Source: Acuticoccus sediminis
GTDB taxonomy: Bacteria; Pseudomonadota; Alphaproteobacteria; Rhizobiales; Amorphaceae
Assembly: GCF_003258595.1 (NCBI RefSeq)
Contig: NZ_QHHQ01000002.1
Location: forward strand, 1-64,000
Direction: 5' to 3'
DNA: 64,000 nucleotides
Shown here: positions 51,035-60,119 of the stretch, piece by piece
Position numbering within the stretch: position 1 is the stretch's first letter
Layout of the letters: each line of letters starts with the position of its first letter
Program-made: the position numbers and the translations under genes
Notes under the pieces: model-generated
Told to the model about the DNA's origin: nothing
Database searches by the model: none
The model's input: the letters and a program-made list of their open reading frames with translations, nothing else

Positions 51035-51985
51035 ATGAAAGCCATCGTCACATTGACCTTGAACCCGTCGGTCGATGGCGCCGCCGAGGCGGAGGTCGTA
51101 CGTCCTATCCACAAGATCCGGACCTCGGACGAACGCTACGATCCGGGTGGCGGCGGCATCAACGTCGCGCGGGTCGTCCAGGAACTCGGCGGCCCGACGC
51201 TCGCCATCTATCTCGCAGGCGGCGCCACCGGCGGCGTTCTCGACGACCTGCTCGACGCCGCGGCCATCCCGCGGCGGCGCGTCCCGATCCAGGACCACAC
51301 CCGCATCAGCCACGCAGTCTATGAGCGATCGAGCGGCCAGGAATACCGCTTCGTGCCCACTGGCCCCTTGGTCGGGGAATCGGAATGGCGAGTGTTCCTG
51401 GAATCGCTGGAGGATCTTGACTGCGACTACTTCGTCGCGAGCGGCAGCCTGCCGCGCGGCGTCCCCGATGATTTCTACGTCGCCGTGGCGGACCTCGCCC
51501 GCCGCAAGGGCGCCAAGCTTATGCTCGATACCTCGGGAAGCGCGCTTCGTGCCGGGCTCGCACGCGGCGTCCATCTGGTGAAACCCAGTCTCGGTGAACT
51601 CGAGACCCTGGTCGATCGGAAGCTTCCCGACCAGGCGTCGCAGGAGCAAGCGGCGCGAGAGCTGATCGGCTCGGGCGTGGCCGAACTGGTCGCGCTGACC
51701 TTGGGCCGTGATGGTGCGCTGCTCGCGACCAGCCAAGGCATGCTGCGCCTGGCCGCGCCCGACGTAGTTGCAAAAAGTGCCGTCGGTGCCGGCGACAGCT
51801 TTACCGCGGCCATGACCTTAGGCTTGGCTCAAGGGCGCGATTCCGAAGACGCATTCGCCTATGGCATGGCCGCCGGCGCTGCCGCCGTCCTATCAGCCGG
51901 TACGGGATTGTGTCGGCGGGAGGACGTCGAACGACTCTATGAGGGAATGCGCAGCCAGGTGCGAGCGATTGCGACAGAATCGTGA
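51035..51985 (+). CDS. PfkB-family sugar kinase (1-phosphofructokinase-like)
   Basis: This 316-residue protein starts at ATG 51035, nine bases after GAGG. MKAIVTLTLNPSVDGAAE and PGGGGINVARVVQELGG are the N-terminal PfkB signature of the 1-phosphofructokinase/6-phosphofructokinase-2 branch. The catalytic block KSAVGAGDSFTAAMTLGLA (Asp as base) is near residue 245. It phosphorylates a sugar phosphate, probably fructose-6-P or fructose-1-P. No fructose PTS is nearby; stress islands in these bacteria often carry a pfkB with glgA, as here (55103). Confidence 0.9.
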   Translation: MKAIVTLTLNPSVDGAAEAEVVRPIHKIRTSDERYDPGGGGINVARVVQELGGPTLAIYLAGGATGGVLDDLLDAAAIPRRRVPIQDHTRISHAVYERSSGQEYRFVPTGPLVGESEWRVFLESLEDLDCDYFVASGSLPRGVPDDFYVAVADLARRKGAKLMLDTSGSALRAGLARGVHLVKPSLGELETLVDRKLPDQASQEQAARELIGSGVAELVALTLGRDGALLATSQGMLRLAAPDVVAKSAVGAGDSFTAAMTLGLAQGRDSEDAFAYGMAAGAAAVLSAGTGLCRREDVERLYEGMRSQVRAIATES

Positions 51986-52131
51986 CGAACCTGCAAGAAA
52001 GCCCGACCGTGTTGTAGAGGTCTTCAAAGGTCTCAGGAAGCCCGTCTCGCACCGCCGTTTGATCTCGATCAATAACGAAGCTATCTTTGTGGCATAAGCT
52101 TGCCGAAGATGGATGGTCTGTGCGAAGTTCG

Positions 52132-52506
52132 ATGTACCACTACAATCGAGAGCGATTCAGAAGGAGCGCGCCCCGAGCTTGGGTGATGTTCCTCCTGTCC
52201 CTGCTGATTATAGCCGGTCTGAGTTTCCACATGGCCCACGCCGATCCTTCGGCCGCCGGGACGGAGACGGCCGTAGCGAGCGGTGTGTTACTCGTCTCCG
52301 ATCCGCCCAGTGACGCAACGCTCGGCACATCGCCTACGGTATCCCACTGCCACTCGCCGGCGTCCTGCGCTTTTCTCCCGGTGGGCTCTTCTACCGTCTT
52401 CCACGCACCGCAATCCGGCGGTTGGATTCCCCAACCGCCGCGTTACCAGCGATCCACGATCAGCGATCGTCAATTCCGCCCGCCCCGTCTCCCTGTGCAC
52501 GTCTGA
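52132..52506 (+). CDS. Possible exported small protein upstream of the sigma factor
   Basis: This 124-residue candidate begins MYHYNRERFRRSAPRAW and has one membrane helix (MFLLSLLIIAGLSFHMAHA, about 20-38) that could be a signal peptide. The exported part has HCHSPASCAFL, with His and Cys residues like those of small metal-binding proteins. It precedes the ECF sigma gene by 78 bp. Codon use is acceptable, but no clear Shine-Dalgarno is seen and no family was identified. Confidence 0.5.
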   Translation: MYHYNRERFRRSAPRAWVMFLLSLLIIAGLSFHMAHADPSAAGTETAVASGVLLVSDPPSDATLGTSPTVSHCHSPASCAFLPVGSSTVFHAPQSGGWIPQPPRYQRSTISDRQFRPPRLPVHV

Positions 52507-52584
52507 CCGACGCGCCCGCGGGCTTCGATACTCCCTGCGCGTCGCGATACCGCTCGACCATCCTCTGCGCATGGAGTCATCACA

Positions 52585-53244
52585 ATGACAGCCCTTTCAC
52601 GCCCTGATCCTGTCCCATCCCAAAGCGTCGCTCCCGACGCTGCTACCCTTCAGCGTCTGACGGAGTGCCGATCGGAATTCGTGCGCTTTTTCCGACGGCG
52701 CCTGAGCCGTCAGGAGGATGCCGAAGATGCCTTCCAGGACTTCTGCCTCAAAGTGGTGCGAGCCACGGAGAAGCCTAAGACCACCGGCAAGATCGACGCT
52801 TGGCTCAGTCGGGTCTTGCGCAACACGCTGACCGATTATTATCGGCGCCGGGCGGCGCGGCAGCGGGCCGAGGCCGCATACGAAGCGGAGGCTCCAGAAC
52901 CGGTGGTTCAACCGGGAACGGTCCAGCTTGAAAATCCATGCAGCTGCGTCCGGAACATCGTTCCAACACTCCGGCCAGACTATGCCGAGATCATTCGCCG
53001 GGCCGATCTCGAGGAGGAGTCGCGCGAGCGGATCGCGGTCGACCTCGGTCTCACCACCAACAATATCGGTGTCCGGCTGCATCGGGCGCGCCGGGCCCTG
53101 AAGGAGAAGATCGAGGAGCGCTGTGGGGCGTGCTGTGTTGGCGGATTCGGGAACTGCGATTGCGCGCCGGAGTCCCACGGGCGCCATCGGGGCGGACGAG
53201 ATGCACCAGCGTGTAATGCCGCCATCACCGAAGCGTCTCTTTGA
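52585..53244 (+). CDS. ECF sigma factor 1, CorE-like with cysteine motifs
   Basis: This 219-residue protein has sigma region 2 (about 28-95; EDAEDAFQDFCLKV, AWLSRVLRNTLTDYYRR) and region 4 (about 125-178; NNIGVRLHRARRALKEKI). A CxC pair (Cys119, Cys121) lies in the linker, and a C-terminal Cys180-x2-Cys183 with Cys191-x-Cys193 forms CX2CX7CXC. CorE-type (ECF44) factors use just such cysteines to sense copper or other metals directly, with no anti-sigma factor, and none is encoded here. A TGTAA-N17-CGTCT site lies in its 3' end. Confidence 0.85.
   Translation: MTALSRPDPVPSQSVAPDAATLQRLTECRSEFVRFFRRRLSRQEDAEDAFQDFCLKVVRATEKPKTTGKIDAWLSRVLRNTLTDYYRRRAARQRAEAAYEAEAPEPVVQPGTVQLENPCSCVRNIVPTLRPDYAEIIRRADLEEESRERIAVDLGLTTNNIGVRLHRARRALKEKIEERCGACCVGGFGNCDCAPESHGRHRGGRDAPACNAAITEASL
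53212..53238 (+). promoter_or_regulatory. Candidate ECF promoter 1
   Basis: TGTAA, 17 bp, CGTCT. It lies within the last codons of sigma factor 1 and points at the decayed ppk2 gene and the EamA gene beyond. Same pattern and spacing as the sites at 56786, 56886, 60389 and 61090. Confidence 0.6.
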
Positions 53245-53318
53245 TTGATATCTGGCGCGGGCCGCTTCCATCAAGCGGGAGGTTCCGCGCTGCGTTGCCC
53301 GGCCCATCAGTAATTCGC

Positions 53319-53600
53319 ATGGCCAAGAAAACTTCAAGAGCGCGTCGCCGGATGCACCATCGGCTGCCGACAACCAGACCGTGGAGGGCGACTACCGAGC
53401 CGTTCTCCACAGTCTGTAGTTCGAACGTTCGAACTGGCAAAGCTCGGAAGCACTTCATCCGCTGCGCGACAAGGTCCTCGTCCTGATCGAAGGTCATGAC
53501 GCCGCGGGAAAAGATGGTGTGATCAACCGCATCGTCCGTCACCTGAGTGTCCGCGGGAGACGCGTGTTGTCGCCTTGGTCCTGCGGAAAGGAGCGTCGCC
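53319..53600 (+). pseudogene. Decayed polyphosphate kinase 2 (PPK2) gene
   Basis: ATG 53319 starts MAKKTSR, then the frame is lost. In the next frame, after VEGDYRAVLHSL, there is a TAG where Gln is expected. The frame goes on as FERSNWQ and LRDKVLVLIEGHDAAGKDG, the PPK2 Walker A, then INRIVRHLSVR. The rest of the protein (about two thirds) cannot be followed. At least two lesions and a truncation make this a remnant. PPK2 uses polyphosphate to charge nucleotides. The sequence up to 53826 holds no other gene. Confidence 0.7.
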
Positions 53601-53826
53601 GCGCCGCATTCAATACAAGTTGGGCGCCCCGTCAGCGAGCAGCGGTGGTCAATGCAAATCGCACGAAGGCCAGAGATCAGACGGGCGTCGACGAGCGCTG
53701 CGGAGTATTCGGAACCGTCGTGCTTGTCGCCTATCCGCGAAGTTCCGGTCACGGAATCATGATCGCCGCGGATTGTATCGCCGGACAGTTTCTTGGCGGA
53801 CGGCCAGAAAAGGAGATCCTTCAGAG

Positions 53827-54723
53827 ATGACTGCCGTAACGATCGCGCAGATCATTCTGGTCATGCTGCTTTGGGCTGCCTGCTTCCCCCTGATCACCGC
53901 CGGTCTGGACCTCGCTCCGCACCTGACCTTCGCTGCGATGCGCGCGCTCCTGGCAGGCCTTACGCTGACTATGCTCGCCCTCGCGCTGCATCGGCCGCTG
54001 CCCAAGGGTTTGCCGCACTGGGCGATGTTGGCCATCGTAGGCTTGGGAGCGACGAGCCTGGGCTTCCTGGGGATGTTTCATGCTGCGGAGTTCGTCTCGC
54101 CCGGCATCGCCACGGTGATCGCCAACACCCAGCCATTGCTGGCGGCGATGCTGGCAGGCCTGATCCTCGATGAACGACTCACGGCACGGGGGATCACGGG
54201 GCTGCTCCTGGGCTTCATCGGCATTCTCAGCATCGCCGCGCCCCAATTTGTAGCCCCGGGGCAGCAGAGCTACATTTTCGGCGTTGCCTATATCATCCTT
54301 GCCGCGTTGGGCGTCACCGTCAGCAACGTCGTGATCAAGCGCATCGCGGGCAAGGTCGATCCCCTCATGGCCATGGGACTGCAGATGCTGATCGGCAGTA
54401 TCCCCCTCGTTCTTATCGCCTGGGCCACGGAGGAGCCGGCAACGGTCAGATGGTCGTTTACGTTCGTCGGCATCCTCCTCGCGCTCAGCCTGCTCGGCAC
54501 GGCGCTCGTCTACTGGCTGTGGTTCTCGGTGCTCGAGAAGACGCCGCTCAACAGGGCCAATGCCTTCAGCTTTCTAATCCCGATTTTTGGTCTGACGATC
54601 GGCGCTCTGTTCTTTGACGAAACCTTGGAGTGGCCGCAACTCGCCGGTATTGTCTTCGTCATCCTCGCGGTCGGTCTGGTCTCGCGCCACGGAACGAGAT
54701 CAGCCGAAAAAGTCGCTGTGTAG
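53827..54723 (+). CDS. EamA-family transporter 1
   Basis: This 298-residue protein has about ten membrane helices in two EamA repeats, beginning TIAQIILVMLLWAACFPL, with the second repeat from about 150. Typical blocks are GMFHAAEFVSPGIATVIANTQ and NRANAFSFLIPIFGL. The start is ATG 53827, six bases after GAGAT. Members export metabolites such as amino acids; the substrate cannot be read. It may be driven from the ECF site at 53212. A related but distinct gene is at 59169. Confidence 0.88.
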   Translation: MTAVTIAQIILVMLLWAACFPLITAGLDLAPHLTFAAMRALLAGLTLTMLALALHRPLPKGLPHWAMLAIVGLGATSLGFLGMFHAAEFVSPGIATVIANTQPLLAAMLAGLILDERLTARGITGLLLGFIGILSIAAPQFVAPGQQSYIFGVAYIILAALGVTVSNVVIKRIAGKVDPLMAMGLQMLIGSIPLVLIAWATEEPATVRWSFTFVGILLALSLLGTALVYWLWFSVLEKTPLNRANAFSFLIPIFGLTIGALFFDETLEWPQLAGIVFVILAVGLVSRHGTRSAEKVAV

Positions 54724-54842
54724 GCCGCGGCCGAAAATTCCCAAAGGTCCAGTCACTCCGGACCCGTCTCATACTCGTCCGCGTTGATGTCGACGAAGAA
54801 GAAGCAAGCTTTCCAGAGCGACCGGACGGACCTACACCGGGC

Positions 54843-55070
54843 TCAGCTGGATCGCTTCTTGGCCCCGCCGCCTCCTCCAGATGCGGATTCAGCCGCGTCT
54901 ATCGACTCGGTCTGCATAGACGCCGGCTGGTCCCCTACGGGCGATTGCTCGGCTTCGATCTCCGCCTGGGCGCAGAGCCAGTGATCGAGGTGTTTGCCTT
55001 CGGGCCGGTTCTCCCGTTCCCAGATGGCATAGGCGCGCTCCCGGACTTTCGCATTCAGATCGTCACTCAT
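54843..55070 (-). CDS. DUF2934 protein
   Basis: This 75-residue protein starts at ATG 55070, eight bases after GGAG. The DUF2934 core is KVRERAYAIWERENRPEGKHLDHW; the rest is disordered and Gly-rich at the end. Proteins with this domain are common in stress regions of Rhizobiales, with unknown function. It lies 32 bp downstream of glgA on the same strand and is probably cotranscribed with it. Confidence 0.85.
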   Translation of the reverse strand: MSDDLNAKVRERAYAIWERENRPEGKHLDHWLCAQAEIEAEQSPVGDQPASMQTESIDAAESASGGGGGAKKRSS

Positions 55071-55102
55071 GATGTGTCTCCTTTTATGAGTGGGTACTAA
55101 CT

Positions 55103-56656
55103 TCAGCCCTTCGCTGTGCGTGCTCGCATCGGCGGGGGAGATGGCAGGAAGCTCCGGTCGGACCACAGGCCACGCCCGGGCCCGGGCTCGGCGAAGTCTT
55201 GCTCTGCGCGAGATTCGGTGAGCGTCCGATAGAGATCAAGATATTCTTCGGCCGGTCCTCGCCAGCCGAAATCCTGCCGCATCGCGTGACGCTGCATCCG
55301 GCGCCACGCCACCGGCTGCCCGAACGTGTCGAGGGCGCGTCTCAGGCAGCCGAGCAGGTCTTCAAGGGTGTCACCCGAAAACGCGAACCCCGTCGCTTCC
55401 CCATCGACATTCGACGTGGAACCGTCGACAACGCTATCGGCCAGCCCGCCGACCTTCCGCACGAGGGGCAGGGTGCCGTAGCGCAGAGCATAGATTGGCA
55501 CCAGGCCGAAGGGCTCGAAACGCGACGGATGGAGCAGAACATCAGCGCCCGCCAGAAGACGGCGCGCGGATCGCTCTTCGTAGCCTACCTGCACGGAAAC
55601 GCGCCCCGGATACTGCTCTGCCAATGCCTTGAATCGCTCTTCCAGGGCGCGGTCGCCTTGTCCATGCAGGGCAAACTGGGCACCCGCCGCGATGAGCCAG
55701 GGCACAGCCTCTGCGACAGTGTCGGCCATCTTCTGCTCGGTCAGGCGGCTGAGGAAGGCGAAGAGAGGCGTTTCCGGCTCCACGTCCAGACCGAGTTCGC
55801 ATTGCAAGACGGCCTTGCAATCTCGCTTGCGACCGATTTCGGCCAGACTGTACCGACGCGGCAGGCTTGAGTCCTCCGCTGGATCCCAGAGACCGTAGTC
55901 GGCGCCGTTGGGTATTCCCAGGAGATGCCGCGAGCGCTGGCGGAGCAGTCCGTCCAGACCGCAGCCGAACTCCGGCGTTTGTATTTCACGTGCGTACGTC
56001 CGACTGACCGTGGTCAGGCGATCGGCATAGCGAAGCCCCGCCTTCAAGAAGGAGATCCGACCATAGAACTCGACTCCTTCAGGCGAGAAGGTGTCGCCGG
56101 GGAGGCCCAGAAGCGGCAATGCATCGGCAGCGAAGAGGCCCTGGAAGGCCAGGTTGTGGATCGTGAAGACGACGGGCGGACGCGATCTTGCGGAGTCAGC
56201 CAAGAGCAGCGGCACCAGTCCGGTATGCCAGTCATTCGTGTGGATCAGTTCCGGCCGCCAACCGAGTCCCGCTGCGTTGCACGCGACGCGCACAGCCGCA
56301 TGGCACAGCGCGGCGAATCGGAGACCGTTGTCCGGCCAGTCGCGGCCATCCAAATCCTGATAGGGGCCGGCATTCCTACGATAGAGCCTGGGACAGTCGA
56401 GCAGCCAAAGCGGCATGCCGGAATCCGGAGATCGCGCAGGCAAAAGACGGGCGCGATCCTCGCCCGGCAGGTCGCCGAGCGGTATCGCCGGCCCGACATG
56501 GTCGACCCGGTCCAACGCGTCAGGGTAGCCGGGCATCATCACGCGAATGTCGATTCCGCGCTCGGCCAAGGCGGCCGGGAGGGCGGCCGAAACGTCGGCC
56601 AGCCCGCCCGTCTTTATCAGGGGATGACATTCGGAGGTGACGAACAAGATACGCAT
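55103..56656 (-). CDS. glgA: Glycogen synthase GlgA
   Basis: This protein of about 517 residues starts at ATG 56656, giving MRILFVTSECHPLIKTGGLA, the ADP-glucose-binding KTGGL motif in the usual place. The GT5 domain then has HTNDWHTGLVPLLL and, in the C-terminal half, FEPFGLVPIYALRYGTLPLV. Tandem Rossmann domains transfer glucose from ADP-glucose to growing alpha-1,4-glucan. No other glg gene is in the window. A TGTAA-N17-CGTCT site at 56786-56812 on this strand suggests control by an ECF factor, so glycogen may belong to the stress response. Confidence 0.93.
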   Translation of the reverse strand: MRILFVTSECHPLIKTGGLADVSAALPAALAERGIDIRVMMPGYPDALDRVDHVGPAIPLGDLPGEDRARLLPARSPDSGMPLWLLDCPRLYRRNAGPYQDLDGRDWPDNGLRFAALCHAAVRVACNAAGLGWRPELIHTNDWHTGLVPLLLADSARSRPPVVFTIHNLAFQGLFAADALPLLGLPGDTFSPEGVEFYGRISFLKAGLRYADRLTTVSRTYAREIQTPEFGCGLDGLLRQRSRHLLGIPNGADYGLWDPAEDSSLPRRYSLAEIGRKRDCKAVLQCELGLDVEPETPLFAFLSRLTEQKMADTVAEAVPWLIAAGAQFALHGQGDRALEERFKALAEQYPGRVSVQVGYEERSARRLLAGADVLLHPSRFEPFGLVPIYALRYGTLPLVRKVGGLADSVVDGSTSNVDGEATGFAFSGDTLEDLLGCLRRALDTFGQPVAWRRMQRHAMRQDFGWRGPAEEYLDLYRTLTESRAEQDFAEPGPGRGLWSDRSFLPSPPPMRARTAKG

Positions 56657-56785
56657 GAGAAACCCCATCGGCCCTTCTGGAGACACTCCGGCGGCGGCCC
56701 GCAGGGGCACCCGAGGCCTACCGTTTGAACCATTGGTGCTGCCTATCGGTCGAGCGACCTGAGCGGACAGCGTGTCACCAACTAG

Positions 56786-56812
56786 AGACGTTCGAACTGG
56801 GCGCGCCTTACA
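56786..56812 (-). promoter_or_regulatory. Candidate ECF promoter 2, to glgA
   Basis: On the minus strand the sequence reads TGTAA, 17 bp, CGTCT, ending 130 bp before glgA. It is divergent from the site at 56886-56912, 74 bp away. Confidence 0.6.
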
Positions 56813-56885
56813 CCTCCTACTCCGACATTGTTGCGGCCACAGAGGCCCAGTCTCGAAGCTCGCCGTTGGTACTCAGCGCCACCGG

Positions 56886-56912
56886 TGTAACGAGGCGGCG
56901 GGACGGGCGTCT
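56886..56912 (+). promoter_or_regulatory. Candidate ECF promoter 3, to the Met-rich gene
   Basis: TGTAA, 17 bp, CGTCT, followed by GAAGGAT. The block 56799-56912 is related to 60303-60415 base by base (for example GCCACCGGTGTAA in both), so a promoter segment was duplicated. Confidence 0.65.
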
Positions 56913-56992
56913 GAAGGATTCGATGCCGAGCCGGGCGCGTAGAGGCATCCCCCGGCGCAGCGTCTTCCGACCAGACCAAAAGGAGAGCGATC

Positions 56993-57397
56993 ATGACCCT
57001 ACACTCCACTTCGACCCATTCGAATGGCTTGCGTTTGCCGGGCCTGAAAGCCCTGGCCGTGGCCGTTGGTGTCACCGCCCTCGCCGCAACCGGCGCATGG
57101 GCAGCCCAGCACGAGACAAAGCCGCAGCAGGGCCAGACACAGCAGATGCCCGGGCCTGCCTTCGAGCGCATGCAGGAATTGATGCAGCAGGCCCGTGAGA
57201 CGAAGGACCCCGCCGAGCGCCGCCAGCTCATGCGTGAGCACATCGAGATGATGGGCGAGCAGATGCAGGAGATGATGGGTGCGGCGGCGCCTGAGATGAT
57301 GACCCGTATGCGCGAGCATTTGGGCATGATGCAGCAGATGATGGAGCAGATGCTCGAACAGCAGAAGATGATGATGGAGATGAACGAGCAACAATAA
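56993..57397 (+). CDS. Met-rich exported protein, probable metal binder
   Basis: This 134-residue protein has a signal peptide of about 37 residues ending ATGAWAAQ. The exported part is highly charged, helical and carries about 21 methionines, with MM pairs spaced through the C-terminal half and ending KMMMEMNEQQ. Methionine clusters in periplasmic proteins are typical ligands for Cu(I). The location near two CorE-like factors and a P-type ATPase supports a copper role. AGGAG lies 8-12 nt upstream and the ECF site at 56886 is in front. Confidence 0.75.
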   Translation: MTLHSTSTHSNGLRLPGLKALAVAVGVTALAATGAWAAQHETKPQQGQTQQMPGPAFERMQELMQQARETKDPAERRQLMREHIEMMGEQMQEMMGAAAPEMMTRMREHLGMMQQMMEQMLEQQKMMMEMNEQQ

Positions 57398-57486
57398 CGC
57401 TTGGAAAGCGGCGGTCGCATCAGACATGTGGTTGCCGCTCCCAAGTAGAATATGGAGCATCTTGCACATAGAAGGGCGGACGACCG

Positions 57487-57876
57487 ATGACATATTATTT
57501 CGCAAAGACCCTGTCAGGGAAGGGCTTCGATCAGGTGGTCGCCCAGGTAACCGACGCTCTGAAGGACGAGGGCTTTGGTATCCTGACGGAGATCGACGTT
57601 CGGACTACGATAAAGAAGAAGCTCGGCAAGGACTTCCGCGACTACCGCATTCTGGGGGCCTGCAATCCATCACTGGCGCATCAGGCACTCCAGGCGGAGG
57701 ACAAGATCGGCACCATGCTGCCCTGCAACGTCATCGTCCAGGCGACCGAGGACGGTGGTGTCGAGGTAGCCGCGGTCGACCCGGCGGCGTCTATGCAGGC
57801 CGTCGACAATCCTGAGTTGGCCCGCATCGCCGAAGCCGTCCGCGACAAGCTCAAGCTGGTCATCGAGAGACTCTGA
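57487..57876 (+). CDS. DUF302 protein
   Basis: This 129-residue protein has the DUF302 core FDQVVAQVTDALKDEGFGI, TIKKKLGKDFRDYRILGACN and MLPCNVIVQATEDG. The conserved Cys residues in GACNP and LPCN are present. DUF302 proteins are found with metal and sulfur stress genes; their activity is unknown. It is 89 bp after the Met-rich gene on the same strand and may share its promoter. Confidence 0.88.
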   Translation: MTYYFAKTLSGKGFDQVVAQVTDALKDEGFGILTEIDVRTTIKKKLGKDFRDYRILGACNPSLAHQALQAEDKIGTMLPCNVIVQATEDGGVEVAAVDPAASMQAVDNPELARIAEAVRDKLKLVIERL

Positions 57877-58028
57877 CGTCGCGAGTGGCCGCCAAGAAGC
57901 CAAGGTGATTCCATGAGCGTGGTCCAGTTCGACGCTGGCGATGACGGGCGCTTCAGCCAGACGATGGCCCGGGGCTCGAAAGTCCAGCGGTGCCCAGCCT
58001 GTACGGTGGGCGGTGTATTCGGGAGGAG

Positions 58029-58211
58029 ATGGACCGGGACCAGACCAGACGGGAGGGAGCGGCATCTCCATCTTTTCGGTTGCGACATCCGCCACGGATG
58101 GACACCGCCGGCCGCATCACCCGGCCCAGGGAGTTCGGAGTCGAAGACGTCAGGGTCGAGTCCGTTCGATGGAAACGGCTCCCTGACCGAAGTCACCAAG
58201 GTCCCGTGTGA
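58029..58211 (+). CDS. Possible small protein coupled to the TVP38 gene
   Basis: A short Arg-rich frame (about 60 residues) ends with TGA at 58209-58211, overlapping the GTG of the next gene in GTGA. It includes REFGVEDVRVESVRW. AGGAG is too close to the ATG at 58029, and a start at 57990 is also possible. Apart from this, 57877-58207 has no supported feature. Confidence 0.3.
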   Translation: MDRDQTRREGAASPSFRLRHPPRMDTAGRITRPREFGVEDVRVESVRWKRLPDRSHQGPV

Positions 58212-59011
58212 GCGAGACGCAGGCCGCTAGATCCAGTCTGTCCTGGACACGCATCATCGCCGGGCTGGCGGTGTTCGCCATCTTTCTAGTCACGTCTCTC
58301 TTATTGTGGCGAACCGGCATGCTGGACCGCCTGCTCGATGGCGAGGCGCTCGAGCAGGCGGTGATGCGGCTCGGCCCCCTGGGCCCGCTTCTGATCATCG
58401 GCCTGATGACCGTGGCCATCGTCATGAGCCCGATCCCGAGCGCCCCGATCGCACTTGCTTCCGGCGCGGCCTACGGGCATTTCTGGGGCGCGCTCTATGT
58501 CGCCATAGGTTCCGAAACGGGCGCCCTGGTCGCCTTCGGCATTTCCCGCCTCATCGGGTATGACGCGCTCAGGGCATGGCTCGGCGCACGCCTGCCCACA
58601 GGCGCGCTGCACCGCTTCGTAGGGTCGCAAACTGCCTTGATGGCCGTCGTATTCGCGACGCGGCTGATGCCGTTCCTGTCCTTCGACATCATCAGCTACG
58701 CCGCCGGTCTGACGCCGCTCAGAACCTGGCGCTTCGCCGTCGCAACCTTCCTCGGCATTATTCCAGCGAGCTTTCTGCTCGCGCATTTCGGCGACGAGCT
58801 CGCTTCCGGCGACTTGTGGCGCGCCGGCGTCACCGTCTTGGTGCTCGGGTTCATCACGCTGCTGCCCGTCGGGTGGAAAGTTATCCCGGCGCGCTACCGA
58901 TCGGCCTTGAAGCGCTTGTTGAGCGCCGGACAGCCGTCAGACGTTACGGCGCGGGAGACCGCCAGCCGTGCTCGGTCACAGGAAAGCTCGCGGAAAGGAG
59001 AGACACGATGA
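58208..59011 (+). CDS. TVP38/TMEM64 family membrane protein
   Basis: This 267-residue protein starts at GTG 58208. It has six or so membrane helices and the conserved SNARE-associated/DedA-like block MSPIPSAPIALASGAAYG near residue 78, then AIGSETGALVAFGISRL, FATRLMPFLSFDIISYAAG and FLGIIPASFLLAHFGDEL. Members are predicted lipid scramblases or transporters, and in bacteria often sit in metal or stress loci. The tail is basic and short. Confidence 0.85.
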   Translation: MSETQAARSSLSWTRIIAGLAVFAIFLVTSLLLWRTGMLDRLLDGEALEQAVMRLGPLGPLLIIGLMTVAIVMSPIPSAPIALASGAAYGHFWGALYVAIGSETGALVAFGISRLIGYDALRAWLGARLPTGALHRFVGSQTALMAVVFATRLMPFLSFDIISYAAGLTPLRTWRFAVATFLGIIPASFLLAHFGDELASGDLWRAGVTVLVLGFITLLPVGWKVIPARYRSALKRLLSAGQPSDVTARETASRARSQESSRKGETR

Positions 59012-59168
59012 TGGAAGTATATGAGGGAATGTAAGGCATGGGCACCATGGGTCTACTTTGGATTCTGATCCCGTTGTTCGTGGTCTTATAATATTCATGT
59101 CGCAATGCAAAAATCTTCCGCCGCTGAATTGGCTACCAAGATGCTCGGAGAGCAAGGGAGATCAGTGA

Positions 59169-60119
59169 ATGCGAGAGGTCGGGGTCTTTGCGGCGCTGTT
59201 CTTCGGAATGGCCGTCTTCGGGAGCGGAACGCCGACGGCCAAGGTCGTGACTGACGGGTTCCCAATTTTCCTGGCGCCGTTCCTGCGGCTATCGCTGGCG
59301 GCCCTGCTCACCACACCGCTACTGATTGTCTACCGACGCGAGCTGCGCAGCATCAGCCGGCGCGACTGGCTGCTGATAGGGGGAATCGGCGCCATCGGTC
59401 TCGTCGCCTTTAGCCTGTTTTTGCTCAGCGGCATGACTCTCGTCAGCGGGGTCATCGGCGCCGTGGTGATGAGCACCAGCCCCGCCGCCGTCGCCCTGGG
59501 CGCGGCCTGGTTCCTGGGAGAAGAACTTGGTCCGGCCAAGATCGGGGCGGTCGGCCTGTCGATCGCCGGAGTCGTTATCATCAACACCTGGGGCGCCGAG
59601 CTGGGCAGCCAGGGCGTCTGGGGGTCGGTCATCGGCAGTCTGCTCGTGCTAGGGGCAGTAGCCAGCGCGACGGCCTACTCCCTCCTCGCCAAGCGCGTCA
59701 CCAAGGAGGTGCGGCCGGTCCTGCTGATTCCGCTGGCCGCTTGGACCGCCGCGGCCCTGTTCGCGGGGCCCGGCCTCTTTCAGGCCGCGCAGTTTGACTT
59801 CGCAACCCCCAGCACCGAGCAGTGGATCGCTCTCGCCTGGTGGGGAGTCGGCCCCTTCGGGATCGGCACGATGCTGTGGTTCTACGGCCTCAAGTCGGTC
59901 CAGGCGAGCACGGCGTCGGGCTTCATGGGCGCTATGCCGGCCAGCGGTCTGCTGGTGTCGTACGTCTGGCTCGGCGAGGCCTTCCACTGGGTCCACCTCG
60001 TCGGATTCGCCCTGGTGCTCGCGGCGATCGCCCTGGTGGCCTGGGCCCACCGCCGTGGCGAAGCCACCGCCGCGGCCGAGGGACGGGCGTTCCAGGGCTG
60101 CACCACCTATCCATGCTGA
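59169..60119 (+). CDS. EamA-family transporter 2
   Basis: This 316-residue protein has ten membrane helices in two repeats. FFGMAVFGSGTPTAKVVTDG opens the first; the second has ASTASGFMGAMPASGLLVSYVW. It is distinct from the transporter at 53827. The C-terminus ends CTTYPC after a soluble tail. The substrate is unknown. The gene begins about 157 bp after the TVP38 gene; a weak GGGAG precedes the ATG. Confidence 0.85.
   Translation: MREVGVFAALFFGMAVFGSGTPTAKVVTDGFPIFLAPFLRLSLAALLTTPLLIVYRRELRSISRRDWLLIGGIGAIGLVAFSLFLLSGMTLVSGVIGAVVMSTSPAAVALGAAWFLGEELGPAKIGAVGLSIAGVVIINTWGAELGSQGVWGSVIGSLLVLGAVASATAYSLLAKRVTKEVRPVLLIPLAAWTAAALFAGPGLFQAAQFDFATPSTEQWIALAWWGVGPFGIGTMLWFYGLKSVQASTASGFMGAMPASGLLVSYVWLGEAFHWVHLVGFALVLAAIALVAWAHRRGEATAAAEGRAFQGCTTYPC

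Noticed and set aside
53225-53752. Leftward open frame opposite the ppk2 remnant
   Set aside because: The sense strand explains the coding signal (PPK2 motifs); the antisense translation has no recognisable feature.
59038-59091. 17-residue hydrophobic peptide frame (MGTMGLLWILIPLFVVL)
   Set aside because: It has a weak GAGGG upstream and resembles the start of short membrane proteins, but it is too short to support as a gene.
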